A stretch of 14,273 nucleotides of DNA, from positions 1-14,273 of the forward strand of contig CALCPC010000100.1 in NCBI GenBank assembly GCA_937900975.1. Reading direction: 5' to 3'. This DNA comes from an uncultured Paracoccaceae bacterium. Its GTDB lineage: Bacteria > Pseudomonadota > Alphaproteobacteria > Rhodobacterales > Rhodobacteraceae. Below are positions 6,174-14,273 of this stretch, one piece after another; within the stretch, counting starts at the first letter, position 1, and the number at the start of each line of letters is the position of its first letter. The notes beneath the pieces were generated by a model that was not told where the DNA came from, made no database searches, and worked only from the letters and a program-made list of their open reading frames with translations. Position numbers and translations under genes: made by a program.

Positions 6174-8426
6174 TTATCCCGACGCGCGCCGTGGTTCGGC
6201 GTCATCGACCGCCGCCTGCACGGGCAAGTTCAGCCGCGCCTCCGCACCCCGATGCGCGCCTTCGGAAAAGGCCGGCGCGTCGGTAAGCTCCAGCTTGCCG
6301 GCGTGTTCATCGATGATTTTCTTGACGATCGACAACCCAAGCCCGGTGCCGCTGTCGCGGTTGGTGACGTAGGGCTCAAACAGCCGGGCGCGGATCTTTG
6401 GCAAGCCAATGCCGTTGTCCTGGATCCGGATCTCGATCCCAGCCTCGCCAATGCGCCCCGAAAGCCGGATCTCACCGGTCATCGCGCTATCCAGGCTTTT
6501 TTGTTTTTCATCAATTGCTTCCAGCGCGTTCTTTAACAGATTTGTCAGCGCCTGGCTGATCATGGTCTCGTCAATCATCGCCGTCACCGGCATCTCGGGC
6601 AGATCCAGCGCAAAGACCGTTTCGGGATGCGCCGCCTGTTGCAGATGCACTGCGTCGCGGATCAGACGGATCAGATCACCGGGCTTGCGCTCTGGCGCGG
6701 GCATGCGCGCGAATTTAGAGAACTCATCGACAATTCGGCGCAGATCGCCCGTCTGGCGGATGATGACGTCAGAATATTGTTCCAACGCCGGCACTTCGGC
6801 ATCCGGCAGGAGCGGGCGAAACTTTCGGCGCAACCGCTCGGCGGACAATTGGATCGGGGTGAGCGGGTTCTTGATCTCATGCGCGATGCGCCGCGCGACA
6901 TCGCCCCAGGCCGCCATCCGCTGCGCCTGCACCAGGTCTGAGACATCGTCGAACGTCACGACGAACCCCTCCAACGCGCCGGCACCGCCCGTGCGCCGCG
7001 CGATCCGCACCATCAGCGTCTCCTCCTTGCCGCCGCGCGACAGCCGCACCTCCCCCTGTTTCACCGCCAGCCGGCCAGAGGCGAGCTTGGCGAACAGCGG
7101 CGCAAACTCCGGCACCGCATCGGCCAGATGCGTCCCCGTTTTGCCATCGTCGAGCGACAGCAACAGGCCCGCCGCGCGGTTCACGACCTCAACCCGCCCC
7201 TCGGCGTCGAGCCCAATGACGCCCGACGTCACGCTGGAGAGGATGGAATCGAACAGCCGCCGGCGGTTTTCGGTGTCGAGATTGGCCGCGATCAGCGCAT
7301 CGCGCTGGCCTTTTACCTGCCGGGTCATTGTGTTGAAGACGCGGCCAAGCACGGCGATTTCGTCGTCGCCCTCCTCCTCGACCACCCGCACATCGAGGTC
7401 GCCCGCGCCAACCCGCTCTGCCGCCCCGGCCAGGCGGCCGACCGGCCGGCTCAGCCGCTCTGCGAACCAAAGCCCGAACCAGATCGCGGCCAGGATCACG
7501 ATCAAGGCAAAGCCGAGATAAAGCAGCGCGAAATTAAACAAAAGCCGACCGCGATCCCGCTCCAATTGCTGATACAGTCACACCGTGGCCTGGGTATCGT
7601 CCAAAAGCTCCAGGATCTCCCCATCGACGGAGCGGGTGACATAGAGGTAGCGGTTGGCGAAACTGTCGAGCCGCATCAGCGCGCGAAACTCGTTGTTTTC
7701 CCAATCCTCGACGATCACCGTCTCACACTCTGCGGCGCGGGCCAAATCCGCCTCGGTGGGGCGTTCATAGTTGAACAGGTAGCTGCGCTCGCCCCGCGCG
7801 CGCAATTCGCCCCCGCCGTCGATGATGTAGGCCTCCGGCAACTCCCGCTGCATCTGCACCTGGCCGCGGTTCAAAAGCTCTCGCAATTGACCGGGGGCGA
7901 TGAGGGGAAACCGGTTCTTTTGCGCGTTGAGGAACTGAGCGAGGATCCGCGCATCGGAGGAGAGATTGAACCGATGCTCCGCCTCATAGGCCTGCGCGGC
8001 CTCAAGCGAGTTGCTGACAACATCGCGCACCCGGTCCGAAAACCAGCCTTCTAGGCCAAAATTGACCGAGATCGTGGCAAAGACCGCAACCAGGATCGTG
8101 GGCACAAGCGCGATCGCCGCAAAGACGCCGGTCAGGCGCAAATGCAGCTTTGAGCCTGCGGACTGGCGCCGACGGGCGGACACCACGCTGATGATCTGGC
8201 GCGCGATAAAGCCCGCGATCACAAGGACATAAACGAAATCGGCCAGAAGGACGCGCCGCAGCCAGGTGGTGTTGGTGGCGCCCCCGGTACTAATCGTCCA
8301 CACCGTCGAGAACGCCAAGACGGGTCCGAGGCACACGAGCAGGAAGGTCGCGCGGGTTTTGGCGCGACGGCTGCGGATCAGATCCTCGAACAGAGTCCGG
8401 GCGTGAAGGACCGCTGTGTGTTGCAA
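6174..8426 (-). pseudogene. ntrY: NtrY sensor histidine kinase split by an in-frame TGA
   Basis: If the stop at 7578-7580 is read through, the product is 750 residues, the usual NtrY length. Part one (8426-7578) starts at TTG, the only candidate after the preceding in-frame stop. It has three membrane segments (about 27-48, 61-82, 97-123) and the extracytoplasmic sensor region, ending DDTQATV. The same frame continues LYQQLERDRGRLLF with the fourth membrane segment (about 296-320), HAMP, a PAS-like domain, the H-box AHEIKNPL (H516) and the ATPase boxes NLLKNALEA, DNGIGLP and GTGLGLS, ending at TAA 6174. Codon 283 is TGA; CGA (Arg), one transition away, would restore the gene. As written the sensor and kinase are separate, and no clear ribosome site precedes a restart (first TTG at 7565). 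It could be a true nonsense mutation, low-level readthrough or a sequence error. Confidence 0.9.
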
Positions 8427-8469
8427 ACTGGAAACAGGCCTGTCGTTTTCTTTGTGCTCTGTGACCAGA

Positions 8470-9912
8470 TTACATCATTTTTTTGCCCCGTGTTACCGAA
8501 ATGTCGAGGTCTTGGATCTTTTTTCGCAGCGTATTCCGGTTTATCCCCAAAAGCTCTGCCGTGCGCACCTGGTTGCCCCGCGTCGCCGAGAGGCTGAGCG
8601 CGATCAAGGGCAGCTCCACCTCCTTGATGATCCGCTCATACAGACCCGCGGGCGGCAGGCTGTCGCCATGAAGGTCGAAATAGCGGCGCAGATGGCTTTC
8701 GATGGCCTGGCCCAGCCTTTGGCCCTGCTCTGCTTGCGGCGCGGCAAGCGAGGAGGGCCGCGCCTTGATCTCCTGCTCCACGACCGAGGCCGAGATGATC
8801 TCATCGGGGCACAGCACGGCCAGGCGGCGCATCAAATTCTCCAACTCACGGACGTTGCCAGTCCAGGTTTCCTTGCGCAAAAGTTCTAGCGCGTCGGTGC
8901 TGATCGAATGGCGCGGCAGCCCCTCCGCCTCCGCTTGGCGGAGGAAATGGCGGGCGAGGTCGGGGATGTCGTCAAGCCGGTCGCGCAAGGGCGGCAGGCG
9001 CACGGGAACGATGTTGAGGCGGTAAAACAGGTCCTCGCGGAACCGCCCCTCATTGACCAGCGCGCGCAGGTCCTGGTGGGTTGCGGCCACGATCCGGGCG
9101 TCGGCGGTCAACGTCTCGCGCCCGCCCACCCGCATGAATTGGCCGTCTTGCAAGACCCGCAACAGCCGGGTTTGCGCCTCTAGCGGCATGTCGCCGACTT
9201 CGTCGAGAAACAGCGTGCCGCCATTGGCCTGTTCAAACTTACCGGCCCCGTCGGGACCGGGCTGGCGGGCGGTGCCGAACAACTCCACCTCGATCATGTC
9301 GGGGGGCACGCTGGCCATGTTGATGGCGACGAAATCGCCGCCCTTGCGCTGGCCGAAATTATGCAGCGCGCGGGCCACAAGCTCCTTTCCCGTGCCGCTT
9401 TCGCCGGAAATCATCACCCCAAGATCGGTGGTCATCAGCCGCGCCATGATGCGGTAAACCTCCTGCATCGCGGGGCTGCGCCCGATCAAGGGCAGTTTTT
9501 GCGTCTCTTCGGTCGGTGTCGGCGGCTCTTCGGGTTGGTAGAGCCGCCGGCGCCGGGACAGCGCCTTGTTGACCTGGGACAGAACCTCCCGCAGGTCGAA
9601 GGGTTTCGGCACGTATTCATAGGCGCCAACCTCGGTGGCGCGGATGGCGGTCATGACGGTGTTTTGCGCGCTCATCACGATCACGGGCAGATCGGGGCGC
9701 TTGCGGCGGATGGCGGGAAGAAGGTCCAGCGCATCGCCATCGGGCATCATCACGTCGGTGACGACGCAATCGCCCTCCCCCTCCTCGATCCAGCGCCACA
9801 TCGTGGACACCGTCCCGGTCGAGCGGACCCGCGCGCCGGCCCGTGTCAGCGCTTGGCTGAGGACGGTGCGAATGGTGCGGTCGTCGTCGGCGACAATGAC
9901 GGTGCCTTCCAT
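8470..9912 (-). CDS. ntrC: NtrC, nitrogen regulator without the sigma-54 loop
   Basis: 480 aa. The receiver has D10/D11, phosphoacceptor D53, S81 and K103. The AAA+ domain has Walker A GESGTGKE (170-177) and Walker [12 protein letters not shown] (233-243), with arginine-rich sensor motifs behind. The C-terminal Fis-type helix-turn-helix (about 434-475) contains [20 protein letters not shown]. Between ELFG (210-213) and KFEQANGG (225-232) the GAFTGA loop is absent. In Rhodobacter capsulatus an NtrC of this type activates the housekeeping sigma-70 polymerase; I infer the same here. The start ATG 9912 is set by [11 protein letters not shown] and a GGAG about 9-12 nt upstream. Its A is also the last base of the ntrB stop (TGATG). 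The stop is TAA at 8470, 43 nt before ntrY. Confidence 0.97.
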   Translation of the reverse strand: MEGTVIVADDDRTIRTVLSQALTRAGARVRSTGTVSTMWRWIEEGEGDCVVTDVMMPDGDALDLLPAIRRKRPDLPVIVMSAQNTVMTAIRATEVGAYEYVPKPFDLREVLSQVNKALSRRRRLYQPEEPPTPTEETQKLPLIGRSPAMQEVYRIMARLMTTDLGVMISGESGTGKELVARALHNFGQRKGGDFVAINMASVPPDMIEVELFGTARQPGPDGAGKFEQANGGTLFLDEVGDMPLEAQTRLLRVLQDGQFMRVGGRETLTADARIVAATHQDLRALVNEGRFREDLFYRLNIVPVRLPPLRDRLDDIPDLARHFLRQAEAEGLPRHSISTDALELLRKETWTGNVRELENLMRRLAVLCPDEIISASVVEQEIKARPSSLAAPQAEQGQRLGQAIESHLRRYFDLHGDSLPPAGLYERIIKEVELPLIALSLSATRGNQVRTAELLGINRNTLRKKIQDLDISVTRGKKMM

Positions 9913-11000
9913 CAGCCGGTCTCCTTCGGGGTTTTGCGGCCGATCCGGATCGGCAGGCGGACACGGAATTCGGTGCGGCCCGGAATGCTTTCGCATTCGA
10001 CGACGCCGCCGTGATCGGTCAGAACTTTCGACACCAGGCTAAGGCCAAGACCCGATCCGTTCGCTTTTGAGCTGACGAAAGGGTCGAAAATGTCGCGGAT
10101 CAAATTCTCGGGCACACCGCGCCCGTTGTCGATGACGCTAACCACAAGCGGTAACTTTTCGGTCCGCCCGCCAGGCAGGGACAGTTGCACGCCCGGGTGA
10201 TAACCGGTGCGCAGCGTGATCAGGCCGCCGACCTCCGGCACCGCCTCTGCGGCGTTTTTCAGAAGGTTTTGAAAGACTTGCATCAACTGATCCGCATCGC
10301 CGATGGTTGGGGGCAGCGATGGGTCGTATTGGACGCGGAACCGGACATGTCGCGCGAACCCGGCTTCGGCCGCACGCTGCGCCCGGTCGAGCACGTCGTG
10401 GATGTTGACGTCCGAGCGGTTGATCGGCCGCAATTCCCCGAACTGTTCGACCCGGTCCACAAGGCTTGCGATCCGCTCAGACTCCTGCTGGATCAAGTCG
10501 GTCAACTCCATATCCTTGTCGTCGATCGACATCGCAAGAAGCTGCGCCGCGCCCGATATCCCCGCCAGCGGGTTCTTGATCTCATGCGCCAGCATCGCCG
10601 CCATCCCCGTCACCGACCGCGCCGCCGAGCGGTTGGACAGCGAGCGATCCATCTGGTCGGCGATCCCGCGCGGGTGCAGCAAAAGCAGAACGCGGCCCGC
10701 GCTTTCCTGCACCAGGCTGGCGCGGACGGTAAAGATCTGGGTCGGCCGCTCGGACCAGCCGACCTCCACCCCGTAAAGCACGACCGAGGCGATGCCTTGC
10801 CGCGCCTGCGCCAGTGCGTCGATGATCGGACTTTCGGCGCCGATAAAGCGCGATAAGGGGCGGCCGGTGATCTGGCGCCGGGAGGCCGCCGAAAAGATCT
10901 CGGATTCAGTGTTGCACGCCTCGATCCGATCCTCAGGATCCAGGATGAACGCCGGATATGGGATCGCGCTCCAGATTTGTTCTAGGCTCAGATCGGTCAT
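9912..11000 (-). CDS. ntrB: NtrB, nitrogen sensor histidine kinase
   Basis: 362 aa, soluble, with no membrane segments. An N-terminal PAS domain (about 8-110) is followed by the H-box [18 protein letters not shown] with phosphorylated H139, the N-box NLLKNAAEA, the G1 box DNGRGVP, DPFVSSK, and the G2 box GSGLGLSL. NtrB phosphorylates or dephosphorylates NtrC depending on the PII protein, which is not encoded in this window. The ATG at 11000 overlaps the dusB stop as ATGA and the stop overlaps the ntrC start, so dusB, ntrB and ntrC are likely translated as a coupled unit. All catalytic motifs look intact, so the NtrB/NtrC pair should work even though NtrY does not. Confidence 0.97.
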   Translation of the reverse strand: MTDLSLEQIWSAIPYPAFILDPEDRIEACNTESEIFSAASRRQITGRPLSRFIGAESPIIDALAQARQGIASVVLYGVEVGWSERPTQIFTVRASLVQESAGRVLLLLHPRGIADQMDRSLSNRSAARSVTGMAAMLAHEIKNPLAGISGAAQLLAMSIDDKDMELTDLIQQESERIASLVDRVEQFGELRPINRSDVNIHDVLDRAQRAAEAGFARHVRFRVQYDPSLPPTIGDADQLMQVFQNLLKNAAEAVPEVGGLITLRTGYHPGVQLSLPGGRTEKLPLVVSVIDNGRGVPENLIRDIFDPFVSSKANGSGLGLSLVSKVLTDHGGVVECESIPGRTEFRVRLPIRIGRKTPKETG

Positions 11001-11965
11001 GAGGCGGCCAGCTCCGTCCGGTTGGGAAGATCGGCAAGCAGCGCCAGAACGGTCTCGGGCGACCCTGCGGTCAACAGCGCGTGCCGAACCTCCGGGACCG
11101 GTGCCAGGTCATCGAGATACCAGCCAAGGTGCTTGCGCGCGCATCGCAGCCCAAGATCGCGCCCATAAAAGCCGAGCATATCCTGGTAGTGGCCCGCGAT
11201 CAGGTCGAGCAGCGCAGACCCCGCCGGGACAATCGGCGCCGGCGCGCCCCAAATCGCGGCTGCGATCTCGGCCGGACGCCAGGGGCGGCCTTGCGCGCCA
11301 CGGCCGATCATCACCCCCTCTGCGCCCGACGCCGCCAGCGCTTGGCGCGCCGTCGCGACATCGACGATGTCGCCGTTGGCCAGCCCGGGGAAGGTGACGG
11401 CGTCCCGCACCGCAGCGATTGCCGCCCAATCGGCGCGGCCCTTGTAAAACTGGCATCGCGTCCGGCCGTGGATCGCGATCCGCTGGATCCCCGCGGCCTC
11501 GGCCCTCTGCGCCAGCTCTGGCGCGTTTTTCAGCTCGTCGTCCCAGCCGAGCCGGGTTTTCAGCGTCACCGGCACGTCGACGGCCGCCACCACCGCCTCG
11601 ATCAGCGACAGCGCATGGTCAAGGTCGCGCATCAACGCCGAACCCGACAGTCCGTTGGTCACCTTTTTGGCGGGACACCCCATGTTGATGTCGATGACCG
11701 CGGCCCCGGCATCGGCGCACAGCGCGGCGCAAGCCGCCATCGGCGCGGCCTCGCACCCCGCGATCTGGACGGCGGTGCCCGCATCCCGCAGCCCCAAGGT
11801 CGACCGCATCCGCGCCAGCGGTCGGGCCGTGACCATCTCACGACTTGCCACCATTTCAGACACAACCCCGACAACGCCGAAGCGGCGTACAAGTCTGCGG
11901 GTGGGGAGATCGGTGATCCCCGCCATCGGTGCCAGAAAAACAGGCGGCCCCTGCTCAATCCTCAT
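10997..11965 (-). CDS. dusB: tRNA-dihydrouridine synthase DusB (NifR3)
   Basis: 322 aa, full length. An FMN-binding TIM barrel that reduces uridine to dihydrouridine in the tRNA D-loop with NADPH. Visible motifs: [16 protein letters not shown] (10-25), the catalytic cysteine in NMGCPAKKV (C97), [28 protein letters not shown] and [11 protein letters not shown]. In Rhodobacter the gene was named nifR3 because it heads the ntrBC operon; it is not itself a nitrogen regulator. The start ATG 11965 ([14 protein letters not shown]) is preferred over the in-frame extension to 12037 because it has GGGG about 7 nt upstream and matches the family start. It is the first gene of the minus-strand operon, so the operon promoter should lie in 11966-12095. 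Confidence 0.96.
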   Translation of the reverse strand: MRIEQGPPVFLAPMAGITDLPTRRLVRRFGVVGVVSEMVASREMVTARPLARMRSTLGLRDAGTAVQIAGCEAAPMAACAALCADAGAAVIDINMGCPAKKVTNGLSGSALMRDLDHALSLIEAVVAAVDVPVTLKTRLGWDDELKNAPELAQRAEAAGIQRIAIHGRTRCQFYKGRADWAAIAAVRDAVTFPGLANGDIVDVATARQALAASGAEGVMIGRGAQGRPWRPAEIAAAIWGAPAPIVPAGSALLDLIAGHYQDMLGFYGRDLGLRCARKHLGWYLDDLAPVPEVRHALLTAGSPETVLALLADLPNRTELAAS

Positions 11966-12095
11966 CAATTTACCCCTAGATGCCCAAAAACCTGGCAACC
12001 TTCTCCTTCGAGTACCGCATCGCATTCGTCTCGGCAATCGTCTTTCAATGCTGTGGCGGATTTGCGATAGAGAAGCCGCACAGCCGGGAGAAGGG
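11966..12095. promoter_or_regulatory. Divergent promoter region between dusB and ispDF
   Basis: This 130-bp gap is the only place where the long minus-strand operon and the plus-strand operon can both start. TTTCAA at 12043-12048 reads TTGAAA on the minus strand, a fair -35 for dusB with only a poor -10 (TGCGAT at 12024-12019, 18-bp spacer). On the plus strand the same hexamer is followed after 17 bp by GATAGA (12066-12071), also weak. No clear NtrC-type dyad or hairpin is seen. The existence of promoters here is inferred mainly from gene layout. Confidence 0.5.
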
Positions 12096-13247
12096 ATGAG
12101 CGTTGCCGTCTTGATTGTTGCCGCCGGACGCGGTCAGAGAGCCGGTGGCGATGTCCCGAAACAGTATCGCTCCATCGGCGGGCGGACGGTGTTGGCCCAT
12201 ACTGTGGCGTCTGTTTTGCGCCACAGCCGTGTGGACCAGGTGCGGGTTGTGATCCATCCCGACGACCATGCGGCCTATGCGGCGGCGATACGGCCGATCT
12301 CGGACCCGCGCATCGCGCCGCCGACGCTGGGCGGGGCAGATCGACAGGCCTCGGTCCGGGCGGGGTTGGAGGCATTCGCCGGGGATCCGCCCCAAAAAAT
12401 CCTGATCCACGATGCCGCGCGCCCGTTTTTATCGACCGATCTGATCGACCGGGTTTTGGTCGCGCTCGACACCGCGCCAGCGGCCCTGCCCGCGCTGCCT
12501 ATCGTCGATGCGCTGTGGCGGGCCGAGGCCGGCGACGTCGCGGGGGCCGTCCCGCGGGAGGCGCTTTGGCGCGCGCAAACGCCGCAGGGCTTCGACTTTT
12601 CCACAATCCTTGGCCTGCATCGGAACGGCGTTGCGGGGGCACCCGATGACGTCACGCTGGCCCATGCCGCAGGGCTTGACGTGCGGATCGTGCTGGGGGA
12701 CGGAAACGCGTTTAAGATCACCCTGCCCGCCGATTTCGACCGTGCGGCCCGTTTTTTGGAGCAGAAGATGGATGTCAGAACCGGCATCGGCTACGATGTG
12801 CACGCCTTCGCGCCGGGCAACGCGGTGGTGCTGAACGGCGTCACCATCCCACATGACGCCAGCCTTAAGGGCCACTCGGACGCCGATGTGGCGATGCACG
12901 CGATCACCGACGCGCTTTTCGGCGCTTTGGCCGAGGGCGATATCGGGCAATGGTTTCCGCCGTCTGCGGCCGCTTGGGCCGGCGCCGACAGCGCAAATTT
13001 TCTGCAAAAGGCGGTAGAGCGGGTGGCCGGGCGCGGCTTTCGCATCGCCAACATCGACTGCACAATTATCTGTGAGCGACCAAAGATCGGGCCCCACGCG
13101 GGTGCCATGCGCGAAAACCTGGCGCGGCTGCTAGGCATCGATGTGGGCCGGATCAGCGTGAAGGCGACGACCTCTGAAAAGCTGGGCTTCACCGGCCGGG
13201 GTGAGGGGATCGCGGCGCAAGCCACCGCCACGCTTCTCGCCCCATGA
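12096..13247 (+). CDS. ispDF: Bifunctional IspD/IspF isoprenoid enzyme
   Basis: 383 aa. Residues 1-224 are IspD, which joins CTP and 2-C-methyl-D-erythritol 4-phosphate: the nucleotide loop [16 protein letters not shown] (9-24), RQASVRAGL (83-91), DAARPF (106-111) and QTPQGF. Residues 225-383 are IspF, which makes the cyclodiphosphate: YDVH with metal ligands D234 and H236, GHSDAD with H260, [10 protein letters not shown] and the end [16 protein letters not shown]. These are steps 3 and 5 of the non-mevalonate (MEP) pathway, and fusion is common in alphaproteobacteria. The start ATG 12096 has GGAG and AAGGG directly upstream and begins [11 protein letters not shown]; the open frame back to 11655 runs antisense through dusB and is not used. 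The TGA stop overlaps the pgpA start. Confidence 0.96.
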   Translation: MSVAVLIVAAGRGQRAGGDVPKQYRSIGGRTVLAHTVASVLRHSRVDQVRVVIHPDDHAAYAAAIRPISDPRIAPPTLGGADRQASVRAGLEAFAGDPPQKILIHDAARPFLSTDLIDRVLVALDTAPAALPALPIVDALWRAEAGDVAGAVPREALWRAQTPQGFDFSTILGLHRNGVAGAPDDVTLAHAAGLDVRIVLGDGNAFKITLPADFDRAARFLEQKMDVRTGIGYDVHAFAPGNAVVLNGVTIPHDASLKGHSDADVAMHAITDALFGALAEGDIGQWFPPSAAAWAGADSANFLQKAVERVAGRGFRIANIDCTIICERPKIGPHAGAMRENLARLLGIDVGRISVKATTSEKLGFTGRGEGIAAQATATLLAP

Positions 13248-13735
13248 TGCGCGCCATCGCGACCTTTTTCTATGTGGGTCTGGTGCCGGTTGCGCCGGGC
13301 ACGGCCGGGGCGCTGGCCGCCCTGCCGGTGGCGTATGGGCTGCATGTTTTGGGGGGGTTTCCGGCCTTGGCATTGGCCACGGTCGCGGCCACCTGGCTGG
13401 GCTGGCTGGCCACGCGGGCGGTGACTGTTGAGGGGCCGCCAGACCCCTCTTTTGTTGTGATCGATGAGGTCGCGGGTCAATGGGTGGCGCTTTGGCCGCT
13501 GTCCTTCGGCCTTTGGATGGCGGGCGCGGCGCCGACGCTTTTCCCCTGGCCTGGTTGGGTCGGCGCCTTTCTTCTGTTCCGGCTCTTCGACATCTGGAAA
13601 CCGGGCCCGGTCGGTTGGGCGGACCGGCTCAAGACGCCGTGGGGCGTGATGCTCGACGATTTGATCGCCGGGGCGATGGCCGCGAATTCGGTCCTGATGG
13701 GCGCGTTGGTCGCGCATGTGGGGATGGGCGTGTGA
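13244..13735 (+). CDS. pgpA: Phosphatidylglycerophosphatase A
   Basis: 163 aa, an inner-membrane enzyme that removes phosphate from phosphatidylglycerophosphate to give phosphatidylglycerol. Family motifs are [10 protein letters not shown] (19-28), VIDEVAGQW (72-80), [11 protein letters not shown] (112-122) and [10 protein letters not shown] (134-143), with hydrophobic segments at about 22-55, 80-100 and 105-115. The start is ATG 13244 in an ATGATG; the first ATG overlaps the ispDF stop as ATGA, and the second at 13247 is equally possible. The stop overlaps the GTG of the next gene. The operon joins isoprenoid and phospholipid synthesis with NMN recycling, a common Rhodobacterales order (from memory). 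Confidence 0.94.
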   Translation: MMRAIATFFYVGLVPVAPGTAGALAALPVAYGLHVLGGFPALALATVAATWLGWLATRAVTVEGPPDPSFVVIDEVAGQWVALWPLSFGLWMAGAAPTLFPWPGWVGAFLLFRLFDIWKPGPVGWADRLKTPWGVMLDDLIAGAMAANSVLMGALVAHVGMGV

Positions 13736-14226
13736 CGGCAGCGGACGCAGCGGCGGCAGCGGTTCTTGCCGATCTGCGCGCCCGTTTCTGGCGCGTTGCA
13801 GCGGCGGAAAGCTGCACGGGCGGGCTGGTGATGGCCGCGTTGACAGAGGTTCCCGGGGCCTCGGATGTCGTGGACCGGGGCTTCGTAACCTACTCAAACG
13901 CCGCAAAAATCGCGCTTCTTGGCGTCCGCGAGACCACGCTTGCCGCCCACGGCGCCGTGTCAGAGGCTGTGGCCGCCGAGATGGCGGAGGGCGCTTTGCA
14001 CCGGTCGGACGCGGATGTCGCTGTCTCGGTTACAGGCGTCGCGGGCCCGGGCGGCGGGTCGGTGGAAAAGCCCGAGGGGATGGTCTGTATCGGTCTGGCG
14101 TGCCGGGGCCGGCCCACCGCGACCGCCACCCATCAATTTGGCGCGAAAGGGCGCAGCCGTGTCCGCGCACTTTCGGTCGCAACCGCGCTCGGCTTGATCG
14201 CAGCAGCCGCCCGCCCGGCCGATTAG
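13732..14226 (+). CDS. pncC: CinA C-terminal type nicotinamide-nucleotide amidase (PncC)
   Basis: 164 aa, a stand-alone CinA C-terminal domain without the N-terminal molybdopterin-binding-like part. Signature motifs are AESCTGGLV with the likely nucleophile S27, [10 protein letters not shown] (50-59) with Y54 and K59, LGV, and [18 protein letters not shown]. The family deamidates nicotinamide mononucleotide to nicotinate mononucleotide in pyridine nucleotide salvage; older records call it a competence-damage inducible protein. The start is GTG 13732, sharing GTGA with the pgpA stop; the much longer open frame from 13480 lies inside pgpA and is rejected. The TAG stop is the first codon of repeat copy B. 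Confidence 0.93.
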   Translation: MTAADAAAAAVLADLRARFWRVAAAESCTGGLVMAALTEVPGASDVVDRGFVTYSNAAKIALLGVRETTLAAHGAVSEAVAAEMAEGALHRSDADVAVSVTGVAGPGGGSVEKPEGMVCIGLACRGRPTATATHQFGAKGRSRVRALSVATALGLIAAAARPAD

Positions 14227-14273
14227 AGCATTTTCCGTTCAAAGCAGGTCAGTCATCATCAGAAAACGCGTTC
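14224..14273 (+). repeat. 50-bp dispersed repeat, copy B (runs off the window)
   Basis: The stretch matches the minus-strand reading of 48-97 at 43 of 50 positions with no gaps and the same edges: TAGAGCA at the gene stop and ACGCGTTC at the far end. The last 21 bases are identical. At copy A this point is followed by a strong palindrome, so copy B probably continues past 14273. The TAG stop of pncC is part of it. Confidence 0.8.

Noticed and set aside
6409..7521. Plus-strand open frame of 370 codons over ntrY
   Set aside because: The translation is Ser/Arg/Ala-rich with no recognisable domain, and the opposite strand encodes the NtrY kinase motifs.
7578..7580. TGA in ntrY as selenocysteine or as a reassigned tryptophan codon
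   Set aside because: TGA is used as a normal stop by hfq, trkA, ntrX, ntrB, dusB, ispDF and pgpA here, no Cys is expected at this place in NtrY, and no selenocysteine-type hairpin is evident just downstream.
9913..9996. Upstream in-frame start for NtrC at 9996
   Set aside because: The added residues are Pro/Arg-rich and lie inside the ntrB kinase domain; the receiver begins directly at ATG 9912 with GGAG upstream.
11655..12095. N-terminal extension of IspDF by about 147 residues
   Set aside because: The extension is antisense to dusB and low-complexity; the canonical IspD start with a ribosome-binding site is at 12096.
1..14273. CRISPR array, tRNA/rRNA, transposase, defence or toxin-antitoxin genes
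   Set aside because: None seen on either strand. Nearly all bases are covered by recognised core genes, and the repeats found are a two-copy element, one palindrome and one tandem pair.

Overview
The window reads as a chromosomal core segment of an alphaproteobacterium, most likely Rhodobacterales (Roseobacter/Rhodobacter type). The reasons are the GC-rich coding, the gene order dusB(nifR3)-ntrB-ntrC-ntrY-ntrX-trkA-trkH-hfq-hflX, the fused bifunctional IspDF, and an NtrC without the GAFTGA loop, as known in Rhodobacter. The assignment rests on protein motifs and gene order recognised by eye; no search was run.

Layout. Positions 1-97 hold a large imperfect palindrome and one copy of a 50-bp repeat that runs into the hflX stop codon. 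From 95 to 11965 nine genes lie on the minus strand. Transcription runs from high to low coordinates: dusB, ntrB, ntrC, ntrY, ntrX, trkA, trkH, then after a 185-bp gap hfq and hflX. Most junctions are tight: dusB/ntrB and ntrX/trkA overlap by ATGA, ntrB/ntrC by TGATG, and trkA/trkH are one base apart. From 12096 to 14226 three genes run on the plus strand, ispDF-pgpA-cinA, with both junctions overlapping by 4 nt. A 130-bp gap separates the two divergent operons. The plus operon ends in a second copy of the 50-bp repeat, which runs off the window end. Because the window stops inside this repeat, it may be a whole contig broken at a multicopy element.

Function. NtrB/NtrC and NtrY/NtrX are paired two-component systems for nitrogen and envelope/redox-linked control, with the tRNA dihydrouridine synthase DusB at the head of the operon. 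TrkA and TrkH form a potassium uptake system. Hfq is the sRNA chaperone and HflX a ribosome-associated GTPase. The plus-strand genes make isoprenoid precursors (IspDF), phosphatidylglycerol (PgpA) and recycle nicotinamide mononucleotide (PncC/CinA C-terminal type).

What stands out. Two genes in the same operon are broken. ntrY has one in-frame TGA at 7578-7580, consistent with a single CGA-to-TGA change, which separates its sensor from its kinase. trkH has a frameshift near 2258-2272 that separates its fourth pore loop from the other three. Both NtrC-family regulators lack GAFTGA. The two window ends carry inverted copies of one repeat, each supplying the TAG stop of its neighbouring gene. 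I see no defence system, mobile element with a transposase, CRISPR, tRNA or rRNA here, and no evidence for a wholly new system.
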